NCBI RefSeq assembly: GCF_022808675.1
Contig: NZ_JAKZKV010000010.1
Span: forward strand, 62,001 to 126,000
From: Parabacteroides sp. FAFU027
GTDB lineage: Bacteria; Bacteroidota; Bacteroidia; Bacteroidales; UBA7332
Length of the DNA: 64,000 nucleotides
Direction of reading: 5' to 3'
Shown: piece after piece, positions 10,610 through 20,821 of the stretch
Position numbering within the stretch: the stretch's first letter is position 1
How the letters are laid out: each line of letters starts with the position of its first letter
The notes under the pieces: model-generated
Databases searched by the model: none
What the model was told of the DNA's origin: nothing
The model's input: only the letters and a program-made list of their open reading frames with translations
Translations under genes and position numbers: made by a program

Positions 10610-12364
10610 ATGAAAAATATAAATAAAATTCTTACTATATTGGTGTTGGCTGCAAGCTTGACTGCTTGTAACGAAAACCTGGATATTACGAATCCGAATA
10701 GTCAGACAACTGCAGATTTTGGTAAAACAGAGGCGGATCTTCAGGATGCGGTTATTGCATGTTATAACCGTATTCGTCTAGAAGGTACATTTGCACGCGT
10801 TGGTTATACATTGGATGCTGTACGTGGTGATGAAGTCTGGAACTCATCTCAGCAGTGGTACATTGGATATGACAACCTAAGTGCAGCGGCTACTGATGAG
10901 ATTGGTAATTTATGGCCTTGGCGCGACTGCTATCATGTGGTAAACCGCACAAATTATGTATTGTCTAAAATAGATGTTGTTAAGATGTCAACTGACTCTT
11001 ATAATCAGATAAAAGGTCAGGCTCTTTTCTTACGTTCATTGGCATATTATGAACTGGCAACCTATTACCAGACAGTTCCATTGATCACAGACTATGCCTC
11101 TTATTCGAACATTAATACCATGTATGCTGCGAGTAATACACAAGATGAAGTGTTTGACCAAATCGAAAAAGATCTGACAACAGCAATGCAAATCTTGCCA
11201 TCGCGCAGTAAAGGTGGCGAATGGGCTAAAGGTCGTGCTACATGTGGTTCTGCAGCCGGATATCTGGCCCGGGCAATGATGTTCCGTCACAAATATACCG
11301 AAGCTTATGCCGTACTGAAAGACATCATTGCCGGTAAATACGGATCTTATGGACTGATGGCTGACTATGGTGACAACTTCAAAGAAGGTGCGGCTTACGA
11401 AAACAACAAAGAGAGCCTTTTCGAAGTACAATTTATGGACTATGGAACAGGTGGTACCGACCAGGAATGGACTCCGGTAAACATCAGTTCGCAAGCTACT
11501 CAGGGGCATGCAGTAGAGAGCAACTACGCTTCGCAACAATTGGGCAGCTGGGGCGACCTTGCAGGATCCCCCTGGTTATATAATCTGTTCAAAAAAGAAA
11601 ATTGTACGGATGGCCGTCTCGATCCTCGTTTATATTGGACATTGGTTACCTACGAAAGTGATTATAACAATTACAAAGGTGCAAAAACTGCGGCCTATCC
11701 GAATGGTGACCCTCGTTGCAACACCGTTTATCAACAAGACATCACCACAACTCCACTTTCGAACACCTCACAAGGTGGTATATCCATTGCTAAGTTCACA
11801 AATGCCAGAACTAATATTTACAATGCGATTACTACCGGTTTGCATTGTGGAATCAACCTGCGCCTGATGCGTTATAGTGATGTGTTGTTGCGAGCTGCTG
11901 AGTGTGAAAATGAAATCAATGGTCCAACCCAGGCTGCGATCGATTATATCAACCTCGTACGTCGTCGTGTTGCTCTGGCAGACCTCAAACTGTCTGACTT
12001 TCCAACTAAAGATGCTCTTTTTGAACAAATAGCAAATGTGGAGCGTCCGAAAGAATTTGGTTGCGAAAACGGACGTGGTATCGACTTACTTCGTTGGGGA
12101 TTCTTCTACACTACAGATCGGTTGAATCAGTTGGTGGAACATGGTTATTATAAGCTCGATGGTACTGCCAATACTGATGAGCTTACAGCCGCAACAGCCA
12201 GCGCTTCATCGTTCCAGTCCTTCAACAAAGGACATGAGTATTTCCCAATATTACAAGCAACACTAGATGGAGATCCGAATCTTGTAGGAAACTCGGCAAA
12301 CAAGAATGAAGATAACGGACCTGCATTCTTAGCTAAATGGACTGTTCACCCTGTTGTAAAATAG
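10610..12364 (+). CDS. SusD/RagB-family nutrient-binding lipoprotein, second copy
   Basis: This is a surface partner of the preceding SusC. The lipoprotein signal ends LTACNENLD. SusD-type helical repeats follow, with typical motifs QALFLRSLAYYELATYYQTVPLI and LMRYSDVLLRAAECENEI. The conserved C-terminal motif ERPKEFGCENGRGIDLLRWG marks the family. The length of 584 aa is usual. It lies 27 bp after susC. Confidence 0.94.
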   Translation: MKNINKILTILVLAASLTACNENLDITNPNSQTTADFGKTEADLQDAVIACYNRIRLEGTFARVGYTLDAVRGDEVWNSSQQWYIGYDNLSAAATDEIGNLWPWRDCYHVVNRTNYVLSKIDVVKMSTDSYNQIKGQALFLRSLAYYELATYYQTVPLITDYASYSNINTMYAASNTQDEVFDQIEKDLTTAMQILPSRSKGGEWAKGRATCGSAAGYLARAMMFRHKYTEAYAVLKDIIAGKYGSYGLMADYGDNFKEGAAYENNKESLFEVQFMDYGTGGTDQEWTPVNISSQATQGHAVESNYASQQLGSWGDLAGSPWLYNLFKKENCTDGRLDPRLYWTLVTYESDYNNYKGAKTAAYPNGDPRCNTVYQQDITTTPLSNTSQGGISIAKFTNARTNIYNAITTGLHCGINLRLMRYSDVLLRAAECENEINGPTQAAIDYINLVRRRVALADLKLSDFPTKDALFEQIANVERPKEFGCENGRGIDLLRWGFFYTTDRLNQLVEHGYYKLDGTANTDELTAATASASSFQSFNKGHEYFPILQATLDGDPNLVGNSANKNEDNGPAFLAKWTVHPVVK

Positions 12365-12390
12365 GAATCATTTTCTATAAATAGAGGCTA

Positions 12391-12423
12391 CCTTATCAAC
12401 GTATTCTTTATATGTTGATAAGG
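12391..12423 (+). promoter_or_regulatory. Stable intercistronic hairpin between susD and the GH43 gene
   Basis: CCTTATCAAC (12391-12400) and GTTGATAAGG (12414-12423) pair perfectly over 10 bp with a 13-nt loop. No T-run follows, so it is not a normal terminator. It ends 39 nt before the chosen GH43 start and may be an RNA processing or stability element. A spurious in-frame ATG at 12412 falls within its loop and distal arm, which argues against that start. Confidence 0.6.
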
Positions 12424-12462
12424 AAGTTCTGGTATCTGTCATTTACTTATTATTTTCTTATC

Positions 12463-14124
12463 ATGAAACTAAAGTATTTCCCGATTTTATTAGTCGGTAT
12501 ATCAGCTCTATTATTTGTAGGATGCAAAAAAGAAGAACCAACGACAAACGGTGGTACAGACGGAACCGATACCGTATTCAGCATTCCTACCTACGCTGAT
12601 GATTATTCCTCCATATCCTCTTGGTCAAACCGGAACAAGTGGAATCTGGCTAATGTTCATGATCCATCAGTAGCCTATTATAATGGCTATTACTATATGT
12701 ATGGCACTGATGCTTCATATGGTAATGCTGCTGATGGACACGGACATTTTCAAGGCAAACGTTCAAAAGATTTAGTTAACTGGGATTGGGTAGGCGGGCC
12801 TTTTTATAACCCGCCCTCCTGGGTAGCTGATTCGCTCAACGCTATTCGTTCGCGTATGGGACTGGCTGCCATTGCTAAAGATAAAATAGAATACGGCTAC
12901 TGGGCACCGGTGGTACGCAAGGTCACCGTCGGAGGAAAAGTCATCTTGCGGATGTACTACAGCATAGTTATCTTTAACTATATTAAAACCGGGAACTCCA
13001 GTTCAGCCAGTTTTGATGGTAGCTGGACTGAGCGTGCTTTTATAGGCATGTGCGAATCGACTGATCCTGCAGGAGCTGTGTGGACTGATAAGGGTTTTGT
13101 TACCTGTTCGTCATCCGATCGTGGCTTAAATTACAGTCGGGCCAGTACATCGGATTGGAGTGCGTATTTCTACTACAATGCCATCGACCCAACCTATATA
13201 GTAACACCGGAAGGTAAACATTACCTGATACATGGTTCATGGCATAGCGGCTTTGCATTGTTGCAACTTAATTCAACAACAGGAAAGCCCCTCAATATAC
13301 TAGGTAACCCATGGGCAAGTAGTACCACTGAGCTTACAAGCCGATATGGCGTCAGGGTTGGTACACGAACAGCTTCTTCGCGCTGGCAGGGCAGCGAAGC
13401 TCCCGAAGTAATCTACAAAGATGGTTATTACTATTTGTTTATGGCCTACGATGGCCTCGATGTACCTTACAACACACGCGTGGTGAGAAGTACCAATATT
13501 GAGGGTCCGTACTACGACATTACCGGACGCAACTTTACCGCCGGAGAAGGTGACTGTTACCCGATCGTAACACATCCTTACAAATTTAACCTCAGTAACG
13601 GTTGGGTGGGGATATCGCATTGTTGCGTATTTCAAAAGAATAATACCAACGAATGGTTCTACATGTCGCAAGGACGATTGCCTGCCGGCGTTAATGGCAA
13701 TGCATACTCCAATGCTCTTATGATGGGACATGTTCGTCGTCTGGTGTGGTGTCCGGCTTCTACCACTGAACCTAATAACCTTTGGCCAATCGCATTGCCC
13801 GAGCGTTACGCTGCTGTACCCGATTACGGTACGATAACCAAAGACTCACTGGTAGGAACCTGGCAACACATAAACCTCAAATACAGCTATGCCACACAGG
13901 ATGTTGCCACTGCTTTAACCCTTAATGCCGACGGGACTATGTCGGGAGCACTGACCGGTAGCTGGAGTTATGATGCGACAAAAAAACAACTAACATTGGG
14001 AAATGTGATTGTTTGCGTTGAACGAGAGGTGGATTGGGAAGCTACTCCACGCCGGGTAACATTTGTGTATGCCGGAACTGAAAAGAATCTGAATGCGACT
14101 TATTGGGGCAAAAAGAATAGATAA
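12463..14124 (+). CDS. GH43 endo-arabinanase-like lipoprotein
   Basis: A predicted secreted glycoside hydrolase that cleaves alpha-1,5-arabinan. The start at 12463 gives a lipoprotein signal (MKLKYFPILL, lipobox LFVGC). The five-blade propeller of GH43 runs from about residue 55 to 440. Candidate catalytic residues are Asp67 (HDPSV, base), Asp242 (AIDPTY, pKa modulator) and Glu312 (GSEAPEV, acid). A small C-terminal beta domain (about 460-553, LVGTWQHINLKYSY) matches the domain found after GH43 subfamily 4/5 arabinanases. Family membership is clear; the endo-arabinanase assignment comes from overall similarity and from GH51 in the same locus. It lies about 100 bp after susD. Confidence 0.85.
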   Translation: MKLKYFPILLVGISALLFVGCKKEEPTTNGGTDGTDTVFSIPTYADDYSSISSWSNRNKWNLANVHDPSVAYYNGYYYMYGTDASYGNAADGHGHFQGKRSKDLVNWDWVGGPFYNPPSWVADSLNAIRSRMGLAAIAKDKIEYGYWAPVVRKVTVGGKVILRMYYSIVIFNYIKTGNSSSASFDGSWTERAFIGMCESTDPAGAVWTDKGFVTCSSSDRGLNYSRASTSDWSAYFYYNAIDPTYIVTPEGKHYLIHGSWHSGFALLQLNSTTGKPLNILGNPWASSTTELTSRYGVRVGTRTASSRWQGSEAPEVIYKDGYYYLFMAYDGLDVPYNTRVVRSTNIEGPYYDITGRNFTAGEGDCYPIVTHPYKFNLSNGWVGISHCCVFQKNNTNEWFYMSQGRLPAGVNGNAYSNALMMGHVRRLVWCPASTTEPNNLWPIALPERYAAVPDYGTITKDSLVGTWQHINLKYSYATQDVATALTLNADGTMSGALTGSWSYDATKKQLTLGNVIVCVEREVDWEATPRRVTFVYAGTEKNLNATYWGKKNR

Positions 14125-14180
14125 TTCTAACCCCCAACTTTTATCAAAACGACGATCATTAAGCTGATAAGAAGGGTTAA

Positions 14181-14222
14181 AGAGGGTGTCCATGAGAGGA
14201 TTGGGACGCTCTCTTTTCCTTT
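14181..14222 (+). terminator. Terminator after the GH43 gene
   Basis: An 11-bp stem (14181-14191 with 14204-14214, two G-U pairs) closes a 12-nt loop and runs into TTTTCCTTTTT. It separates the susCD-GH43 transcript from the regulator gene. Confidence 0.75.
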
Positions 14223-14345
14223 TTATATGTAGGTTGTTTCAAATCAGAAGCAATTGGTGCTATACATAAGTCAGGTATCATAATCTGTTACAAAAATATC
14301 CTCACCAAATAACTATAAATCCACTATATTGCGCATTTATTTGTC

Positions 14346-14353
14346 TAAATTTG
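14346..14353 (+). promoter_or_regulatory. Likely promoter -7 element of the hybrid regulator gene
   Basis: TAAATTTG fits the Bacteroidetes -7 consensus TAnnTTTG and lies 22 bp before the start codon. No good -33 TTTG is seen at the right spacing. Confidence 0.5.
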
Positions 14354-14375
14354 TATCTACCTTAGGTCTGATGAT

Positions 14376-17300
14376 ATGAAGATGAAGTTCAGAATAATTT
14401 TAATCCTTTTCGCCATTACCGGTTTGCTATCGGTAAAAGCGCTCCCCTACAAGATAAATTATATAACAGCCGACAATGGATTGTCCCAGAATATGATTGA
14501 CCATATCTTCAGGGATAGCCGTGGTTTTATGTGGGTATCAACCTGGAATGGACTGGATCGGTATGACGGTTATGAATTTGTCCATTTTAACAGCCGGAAT
14601 GCAATAAACTCATTACGAAATGATAATGTGCATTGTGTGGAAGAAGACCCTCAGGGAAATCTTTGGATTGCTACAGAAACCGGGGTTGATTTTCTTGAAT
14701 ATCATTCCGGTAAGATTATCCATTCAGAGCAGAAGTTAGGTAAGAAAATGCCTTTTGACAATAAGTCAGTTACTTTTATCCAGAAAGATGAGAATGGTGA
14801 TTTATGGATTGGATATGATTCCGGACTAGCTTGTATTCATTTTACCAAAGACGGAAAAATTAATGCAGAAGAAGTTTATAGGAGTGAATCCTCAATCAAT
14901 GCATTGCTAATTCAAAACGGTAGTCTATACATCGGATACAACAATGGAGTATTCCGATTAGTCAAAGGCTCCAACGGTAAATATAACCGGGTGAATGCAG
15001 GTGAGTCACTCCGGCAGCTTCAACGCATTGTAAATACTTTTTTTTATGATAATGGAGTGATCTGGATCGGTACCACTTTAGGTCTTTACAAATATGATCC
15101 GACAACTGAAAACCTCATTGCTTACGTAGCTAAATCAGGTGACTCGAATTCATTATCCTCCAATTTTATAACCGATATCAAGAAAAATAAAGATGGCCAA
15201 TTATTAATCGGTACCCTCATAGGGTTGAATATTTATGATTACAGGACAGATTCTTTCTCTCATATTCTTTCTGAAAGTAATCAGGATGGTGTCTCGCTTA
15301 ATAACAACTTCGTCAATTGCATTTTTCTTGACCATCAGGCCGTATGGGTTGGTACGGAAAAAGGAGGAATAAATCTTCTGGTACCGGATCAAAAGATATT
15401 CACCAATTACGTTCATTCCCCATCAGACCCGGGAAGCGTTTCCAAAAATCCGGTGAATGCCATTTATGAAGATGAAGCCGGAACCCTATGGGTAGGAACC
15501 GTGGAAGGTGGTTTAAATGTGAGAAAAAAAGGGTCGACTGGTTTTATTCACTATTCTGCACAGGCCGGAAATCCGGGTACGTTGAGTCATAACACTGTCA
15601 GTTATATTTGCCGGGACTTCAAAGGCGATTATTGGTTTGCTACATGGGGTGGGGGGATTAACCGTATGAAGTTGTCTGATAAGGAAAATCCCAGATTTCA
15701 ACGATTTATGTACAATCCGGCTATTAAGACCGGAATTCAGAATGATTTTGTTGCTACAATGATCTCTGATTCTAAGAATCGGGGACTTTGGGTCGGTACG
15801 CGTGAAGGTCTCGACTTTATGGATATTGAATCGAATCGGTTTGTTCATGTACTGAGTTATCTGCCTGACAGTAAAAAGATTCGCTATAGTACTGGAATGT
15901 TTATTGATAGCAAAAACCGGTTGTGGATTGGTACCGGAAACGGATTGTTTTGCATTTACCTGAATAAGACAGATATTAAGCACAATAAAATAACTTACCG
16001 TCATTTCCACTATCTTTTATCGAATCCGTCCTCCCATCGTATTGAAAAGATCAACTGCATTCATCAATGTAAAAACGGAGAGCTGTGGTTTGGTAGTAAC
16101 GGTAATGGTTTGTACCGTTTGGATGAATCAGAGGGTCGGCTCACTTTTCATAATATAGATGAGCTAATGGGCTTATCTGATAATGTGATTTATGGAATCC
16201 TGGAAGATGAAACCGGGACTTTCTGGTTAAGTACTGATAAAGGATTGTGTGCATACAATCCTGATAAAAACAGTTTCCGTAGTTTCAATACTTCGGATGG
16301 ATTGCGTTCAAACCAGTTTTACTGGAATGCTTATTGCAAGGGGCATGATGGTAAAATGTATTTCGGACATGTGAGTGGATTGACTGAGTTTGATCCGCTT
16401 AAGACGACTCCGGTTGCAGCCCAGAATAGAGCTTCTATTACCCGTATTAAGGTTTTGAATGACGATATCTTCCCTGCCAATCTGAAACAATCGGGAGAGC
16501 ATCTCTTTTTTGAAGGCAACTTTTTATCACACATCGAGCTTAGAGAAGCGGATAAGGCTTTTAGCTTCGAGTTTTCAGCCTTGTCTTATATTTTTCCTGA
16601 GAAAATCAAATATGCCTATCGACTCAAAGGGTTTGATAACGAATGGACTGAGGTCTCTTCGGATCGCCGTTTTGCCAGTTATACAAACTTAAAGGCCGGA
16701 AAATATTCTTTTGAAGTTAAATGCACCAATCCTGACGGAACCTGGTCAACGGATATCACTTCTCTAAAGATTAGTGTTGTTCCTCCGTTTTATAAAACCT
16801 GGTGGTTCCTGATATTCGTGTTTGGACTCCTCATCTATTCAGCCTATAAATATTACGTATATCGTATTCAACAGCTGAAAAAACAAAAGATTCACCTGAA
16901 ACAGATGATCGATGAACGTACCCGTGAGATTGAGTATCAAAAAGAGGTGCTTGAGAATCAGGCCAAAGAGTTGCAGTTTACACTCAAAGAGTTGATTGAA
17001 CATCAGGATGAAATTTCGCGTCAGAATGAGGTGCTGACTCAGCAAAATGAGAAGATTACCCGTCAGAAAGAACAACTTGTGGATATGGCTAAAAAGGTAC
17101 AAGAGGCAACCTTGGATAAAATTGCCTTTTTTACCAATATCACCCATGAGTTTCGTACTCCGATCACCCTGATCATGGGACCGGTAGAACGTGCTCTGAA
17201 ATTGAGCCAGAATCCGGCAGTACAGGAACAACTCCAGATTGTACAACGCAATTCAAAGTTGTTGTTGTCGCTGATTAACCAGTTGATGGATTTCCGGAAA

Positions 17301-18689
17301 GTGGATTCCGGCAAAATGGAGATTGTCAAGACCCAGAATAATTTTCTTGATTTTCTCGATAATCTGATTTTGCCTTTTGAAGAATTGGTAAAAGACAGGG
17401 GAATTGTGATTCGCAAACAGTATCGGATTGAACAACCGGAATTCCCTTTTGATCCCAATAATATGCAAAAGGTGATAGGTAATCTGCTGTCAAATGCGAT
17501 TAAGTTTACTCCGGACAAGGGAATAATAACGGTGATCGCCAGCACCTATCTGGATAAACTGGACAAGAAAGAACGCCTGTATGTGGCGATTAAAGATAAT
17601 GGAAAAGGGATTCCGGAAGAAGACATAGAGAAGGTTTTCGACCGTTTTTACCAGTCCAAACAAAGTGAAGCGTATGCCGGTTACGGACAAAGCGGTACCG
17701 GTATCGGGCTTTACCTATGTAAACGATTGGTACAACTTCACAACGGTAAGATTGAAGCTCGAAACAATCGTAACGGAGGAGCCTGTTTCCGTTTCTTTAT
17801 CCCGATCGAACGAGGACTAACAACCGTAGTTTCAGCCGATGGGAAGCCAATGCAAATGTTAGTGGCCAACCCCAATATAGAAAAAGAGCAACCGCAATTT
17901 GAGATTTCCAAAGGGAAGCCGGTATTGCTCATTGTTGAGGATAACGCCGATATGCGACAATACGTGAAATCTATTCTCGACGCTGATTACAATGTGCTTG
18001 AGGCTGCCAACGGAGCTATTGGCCTGGAACTAACAAACCGTTATCAACCTGATTTGATTATCAGTGATATCATGATGCCGGTCATGGACGGGCTTGAATT
18101 TTGCAAAAAGGTAAAATCCAACTTTGTGACTTCACATATTCCTGTGATATTGCTTACGGCTAAATCAGCAACAGATACGCAAATAGAAAGTTTTAATCAG
18201 GGTGCAGACGCTTTTTTGGTGAAACCTTTCAATGAAGACCTGCTTAAGGCAATGATTCAGAATCTGAATGATCGTCGCCAACGGGTGCAGATGCGATTTG
18301 CCGACAGCATGGACACCGGAGCGTTGAATATCGCCGAGGAGTCGCAGGATAAGAAGTTTATGGATAAAGCGCTGAAAGTAATTAAAGAGAATTACACTGA
18401 CTCAAATTTTGATGTAAGCGAGTTTATCGAAGCAATGGGAATCAGCCGAAGCCTGTTGCATAAGAAACTCCAGAATCTTGCCGGACAGTCAGCCAGTCGT
18501 TTTATCCGGACATATCGTTTGAATGTCGCTCGTGAATTGATCGTGAAAAACCGGATTAATCATACGCTTAATATTTCGGAAATTGCCTATGAAGTAGGAT
18601 TCAACGACCCCAAATATTTTACACGTTGCTTTACCAAGCACTTTGGCGTTACGCCAAGTTCCTTCCTTGATGAGGGTGCGGAAGCCTAA
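14376..18689 (+). CDS. Hybrid two-component system sensor/regulator (HTCS) of the arabinan locus
   Basis: A single-chain sensor kinase, receiver and DNA-binding protein that senses oligosaccharides in the periplasm and activates its own locus. In order it has a signal peptide or N-terminal membrane segment, two-component-regulator propeller repeats over about residues 25-690 (repeated WIGT, WVGT and LWIG motifs), a Y_Y_Y domain (about 720-800), one transmembrane helix (about 808-830), a coiled coil, a HisKA domain with His924 (NITHEFRTP), an HATPase domain (NLLSNAIKFTP, DNGKGIPEED, GTGIGLYL), a receiver with phospho-acceptor Asp1231 (IISDIMMPVMDG), and a C-terminal AraC-type helix-turn-helix ending ARELIVKN to ITPSSF-like sequence. 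The 1437-aa length is standard. It resembles the HTCS of known Bacteroides arabinan loci by context. Confidence 0.95.
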   Translation: MKMKFRIILILFAITGLLSVKALPYKINYITADNGLSQNMIDHIFRDSRGFMWVSTWNGLDRYDGYEFVHFNSRNAINSLRNDNVHCVEEDPQGNLWIATETGVDFLEYHSGKIIHSEQKLGKKMPFDNKSVTFIQKDENGDLWIGYDSGLACIHFTKDGKINAEEVYRSESSINALLIQNGSLYIGYNNGVFRLVKGSNGKYNRVNAGESLRQLQRIVNTFFYDNGVIWIGTTLGLYKYDPTTENLIAYVAKSGDSNSLSSNFITDIKKNKDGQLLIGTLIGLNIYDYRTDSFSHILSESNQDGVSLNNNFVNCIFLDHQAVWVGTEKGGINLLVPDQKIFTNYVHSPSDPGSVSKNPVNAIYEDEAGTLWVGTVEGGLNVRKKGSTGFIHYSAQAGNPGTLSHNTVSYICRDFKGDYWFATWGGGINRMKLSDKENPRFQRFMYNPAIKTGIQNDFVATMISDSKNRGLWVGTREGLDFMDIESNRFVHVLSYLPDSKKIRYSTGMFIDSKNRLWIGTGNGLFCIYLNKTDIKHNKITYRHFHYLLSNPSSHRIEKINCIHQCKNGELWFGSNGNGLYRLDESEGRLTFHNIDELMGLSDNVIYGILEDETGTFWLSTDKGLCAYNPDKNSFRSFNTSDGLRSNQFYWNAYCKGHDGKMYFGHVSGLTEFDPLKTTPVAAQNRASITRIKVLNDDIFPANLKQSGEHLFFEGNFLSHIELREADKAFSFEFSALSYIFPEKIKYAYRLKGFDNEWTEVSSDRRFASYTNLKAGKYSFEVKCTNPDGTWSTDITSLKISVVPPFYKTWWFLIFVFGLLIYSAYKYYVYRIQQLKKQKIHLKQMIDERTREIEYQKEVLENQAKELQFTLKELIEHQDEISRQNEVLTQQNEKITRQKEQLVDMAKKVQEATLDKIAFFTNITHEFRTPITLIMGPVERALKLSQNPAVQEQLQIVQRNSKLLLSLINQLMDFRKVDSGKMEIVKTQNNFLDFLDNLILPFEELVKDRGIVIRKQYRIEQPEFPFDPNNMQKVIGNLLSNAIKFTPDKGIITVIASTYLDKLDKKERLYVAIKDNGKGIPEEDIEKVFDRFYQSKQSEAYAGYGQSGTGIGLYLCKRLVQLHNGKIEARNNRNGGACFRFFIPIERGLTTVVSADGKPMQMLVANPNIEKEQPQFEISKGKPVLLIVEDNADMRQYVKSILDADYNVLEAANGAIGLELTNRYQPDLIISDIMMPVMDGLEFCKKVKSNFVTSHIPVILLTAKSATDTQIESFNQGADAFLVKPFNEDLLKAMIQNLNDRRQRVQMRFADSMDTGALNIAEESQDKKFMDKALKVIKENYTDSNFDVSEFIEAMGISRSLLHKKLQNLAGQSASRFIRTYRLNVARELIVKNRINHTLNISEIAYEVGFNDPKYFTRCFTKHFGVTPSSFLDEGAEA

Positions 18690-18724
18690 TGTTGAATGAT
18701 TTTCAATGCAATCTGAACGAATAG

Positions 18725-18757
18725 TTGTTCAGGGTAAAATCTTTTATGTTAAATTTG
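18725..18757 (+). promoter_or_regulatory. Likely promoter of the GH51 gene
   Basis: A -7 element TAAATTTG at 18750-18757 follows a GTTG-type -33 element at 18724-18727 with a 22-bp spacer. The start codon is 42 bp downstream. This suggests the GH51 gene has its own promoter, apart from the regulator gene. Confidence 0.55.
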
Positions 18758-18799
18758 CGAACACGTTTTACAGATAAATCTGATTTAAAATAGACACAC

Positions 18800-20764
18800 A
18801 TGAAACACAATCTCAAAAAGACGTGCCTCACGGCATCGCTTGCATTCTCTACATTGCTGGGTTTCCAGCAGGTAAATGCTCAGGAGTACAATGTACAGGT
18901 CGATACCAAAAAAGTGGGTTCGCCGATTCAGAAAACAATGTACGGTATCTTCTTCGAAGACATCAACTTCGGAGCTGATGGTGGTTTGTACGCCGAGTTG
19001 GTGAAAAACCGTTCGTTTGAATTCGATCACAACCTGGTCGGTTGGTTGCCTTTCGGAAACGTAAAAGTGATGAATACCAATCCTTGCTTTGACAAAAATC
19101 CGAACTATGTACAGATCAGCTACGACAAAGAGCTTACCGGAAGTGGCTTGGAAAATGAAGGCTTTGCCAAAGGTATGGGGATTAAAGCCGATGAGACTTA
19201 CAAATTCTCTGTATATGCCCGTTGTGTCGAAGCGCCGGTTAAGCTGAGAGTTCAATTGGTTAATTCGCATAGTGACATAATGGCATCTACAGAGGTGGAA
19301 TTTTCCGGTAAGGAATGGAAAAAGTATTCTGTAGAGCTGAAATCAAGATCAACTGATGCGCACAGCAAACTGCGTTTGACTTTGGTGAACAAAGGAGTGG
19401 TTGATTTGGATCATATCTCGCTTTTCCCTTCCAAAACATTCAAAGGACGTGAAAATGGTATGCGTGAAGACCTTGCTCAGGCGTTGGCTGACCTGCATCC
19501 CGGAATCTTCCGTTTCCCTGGCGGTTGTATCGTAGAGGGCACTAACTTGGCTACCCGTTATCAGTGGAAAAACACCATCGGAGCCGTTGAAAATCGCCCA
19601 ACCAACATCAACCGTTGGAATTATACTTTCGGAGATAAAAAATACTTCGATTACTATCAGTCATACGGTCTTGGTTTCTACGAATATTTCCAGTTAAGTG
19701 AAGATATTGGTGCAGAACCGCTTCCGGTTTTGAGCTGCGGACTTTCCTGCCAGTTTGAAAACCACGATCCTAACGAAAACTGTGCAGTAGATAAGCTGCA
19801 ACCTTTCATCCAGGATGCATTGGATTTGATCGAGTTTGCTAATGGTCCTTCAACTTCTAAATGGGGAAAAGTGCGTACCGATATGGGACACCCGGCGCCA
19901 TTTAACCTGAAATTCATCGCAATCGGTAACGAACAGTGGGGGCCACTTTATCCGGAACGTCTGGAGCCATTCCTCAAAGCGATTCGTGCTAAATACCCGA
20001 ACATCAATGTCATCGGAACTGCCGGTCCAAGTCCTGACGGTAAAGACTTTGATTTTGGCTGGAAAGAGATGAAACGACTGAAAGCTGATTTGGTAGATGA
20101 ACATTACTACAAAGATCCGCAGTGGTTCCTCGATAATGCTAAACGCTATGATAATTACGATCGCAAAGCTCCAAAAGTTTTTGCAGGAGAATACGCTTGC
20201 CATCCGAAAAACAAAAAGAACGACTTCGAGGGAGCTTTGTGCGAATCAGCTTTCATGACCGGATTTGAGCGTAATGCTGATGTGGTAAAAATGTGTACTT
20301 ATGCACCGTTGTTTGCTCATGTTGATGCATGGCAATGGCGCCCGGACCTTATCTGGTTCGATAACCTGAAGAGCGTTAAGAGTGTAAACTACTACGTACA
20401 GCAGCTTTACGGTATGAATGTTGGTACCAACGTATTGACCACTACATACAACAATGGACCTTTGGCTGGTCAGGACGGTCTTTACGCTTCTACAGCTTTG
20501 GATAAAAACAAAATGGAGATCATTGTGAAAATAGCCAATACGTCGAAAGAGGTTCGTAAAGTGAAATTCACGCTTAATGGTCTGAAAGCAGCTGAAAGAA
20601 AAGGTACGCACACCATTCTTACATCTGATAATATAGATGCTGAGAATACTTTGGATAAACCAAACACTGTAGTTCCGGCTACCAAAGAGATTTCTGTTTC
20701 AGGAAATGCTTTGCAGGTGGAATTGGCTCCTCAGTCATTCAACCTTTATACAATCAAGCTTTAA
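18800..20764 (+). CDS. Alpha-L-arabinofuranosidase, GH51
   Basis: This enzyme removes terminal arabinofuranosyl residues from arabinan-derived oligosaccharides. A signal peptide (residues 1-28, ending VNAQEY) directs it to the periplasm. A CBM4/9-like beta domain inserted near residues 80-215 (YKFSVYARC, VDLDHISLFPS) precedes the barrel motif LADLHPGIFRFPGGCIVEG. The predicted acid/base is Glu378 (AIGNEQWG) and the nucleophile Glu464 (FAGEYACH). The C-terminal beta domain ends SFNLYTIKL. The length of 654 aa fits the family. It is downstream of the HTCS gene and ends in its own terminator. Confidence 0.94.
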   Translation: MKHNLKKTCLTASLAFSTLLGFQQVNAQEYNVQVDTKKVGSPIQKTMYGIFFEDINFGADGGLYAELVKNRSFEFDHNLVGWLPFGNVKVMNTNPCFDKNPNYVQISYDKELTGSGLENEGFAKGMGIKADETYKFSVYARCVEAPVKLRVQLVNSHSDIMASTEVEFSGKEWKKYSVELKSRSTDAHSKLRLTLVNKGVVDLDHISLFPSKTFKGRENGMREDLAQALADLHPGIFRFPGGCIVEGTNLATRYQWKNTIGAVENRPTNINRWNYTFGDKKYFDYYQSYGLGFYEYFQLSEDIGAEPLPVLSCGLSCQFENHDPNENCAVDKLQPFIQDALDLIEFANGPSTSKWGKVRTDMGHPAPFNLKFIAIGNEQWGPLYPERLEPFLKAIRAKYPNINVIGTAGPSPDGKDFDFGWKEMKRLKADLVDEHYYKDPQWFLDNAKRYDNYDRKAPKVFAGEYACHPKNKKNDFEGALCESAFMTGFERNADVVKMCTYAPLFAHVDAWQWRPDLIWFDNLKSVKSVNYYVQQLYGMNVGTNVLTTTYNNGPLAGQDGLYASTALDKNKMEIIVKIANTSKEVRKVKFTLNGLKAAERKGTHTILTSDNIDAENTLDKPNTVVPATKEISVSGNALQVELAPQSFNLYTIKL

Positions 20765-20790
20765 TTCAATAGGTAGCTATCAATATTTTT

Positions 20791-20821
20791 GCCCGATTTG
20801 TGAATGCAGTCGGGCTTTTTT
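20791..20821 (+). terminator. Terminator of the GH51 gene
   Basis: GCCCGA (20791-20796) and TCGGGC (20810-20815) form a stem followed by six T. It lies immediately before the 21-bp repeat array. Confidence 0.85.

Noticed and set aside
12412-12462. Longer N-terminus for the GH43 lipoprotein
   Set aside because: The upstream ATG is in the intercistronic hairpin and would bury the lipoprotein signal.
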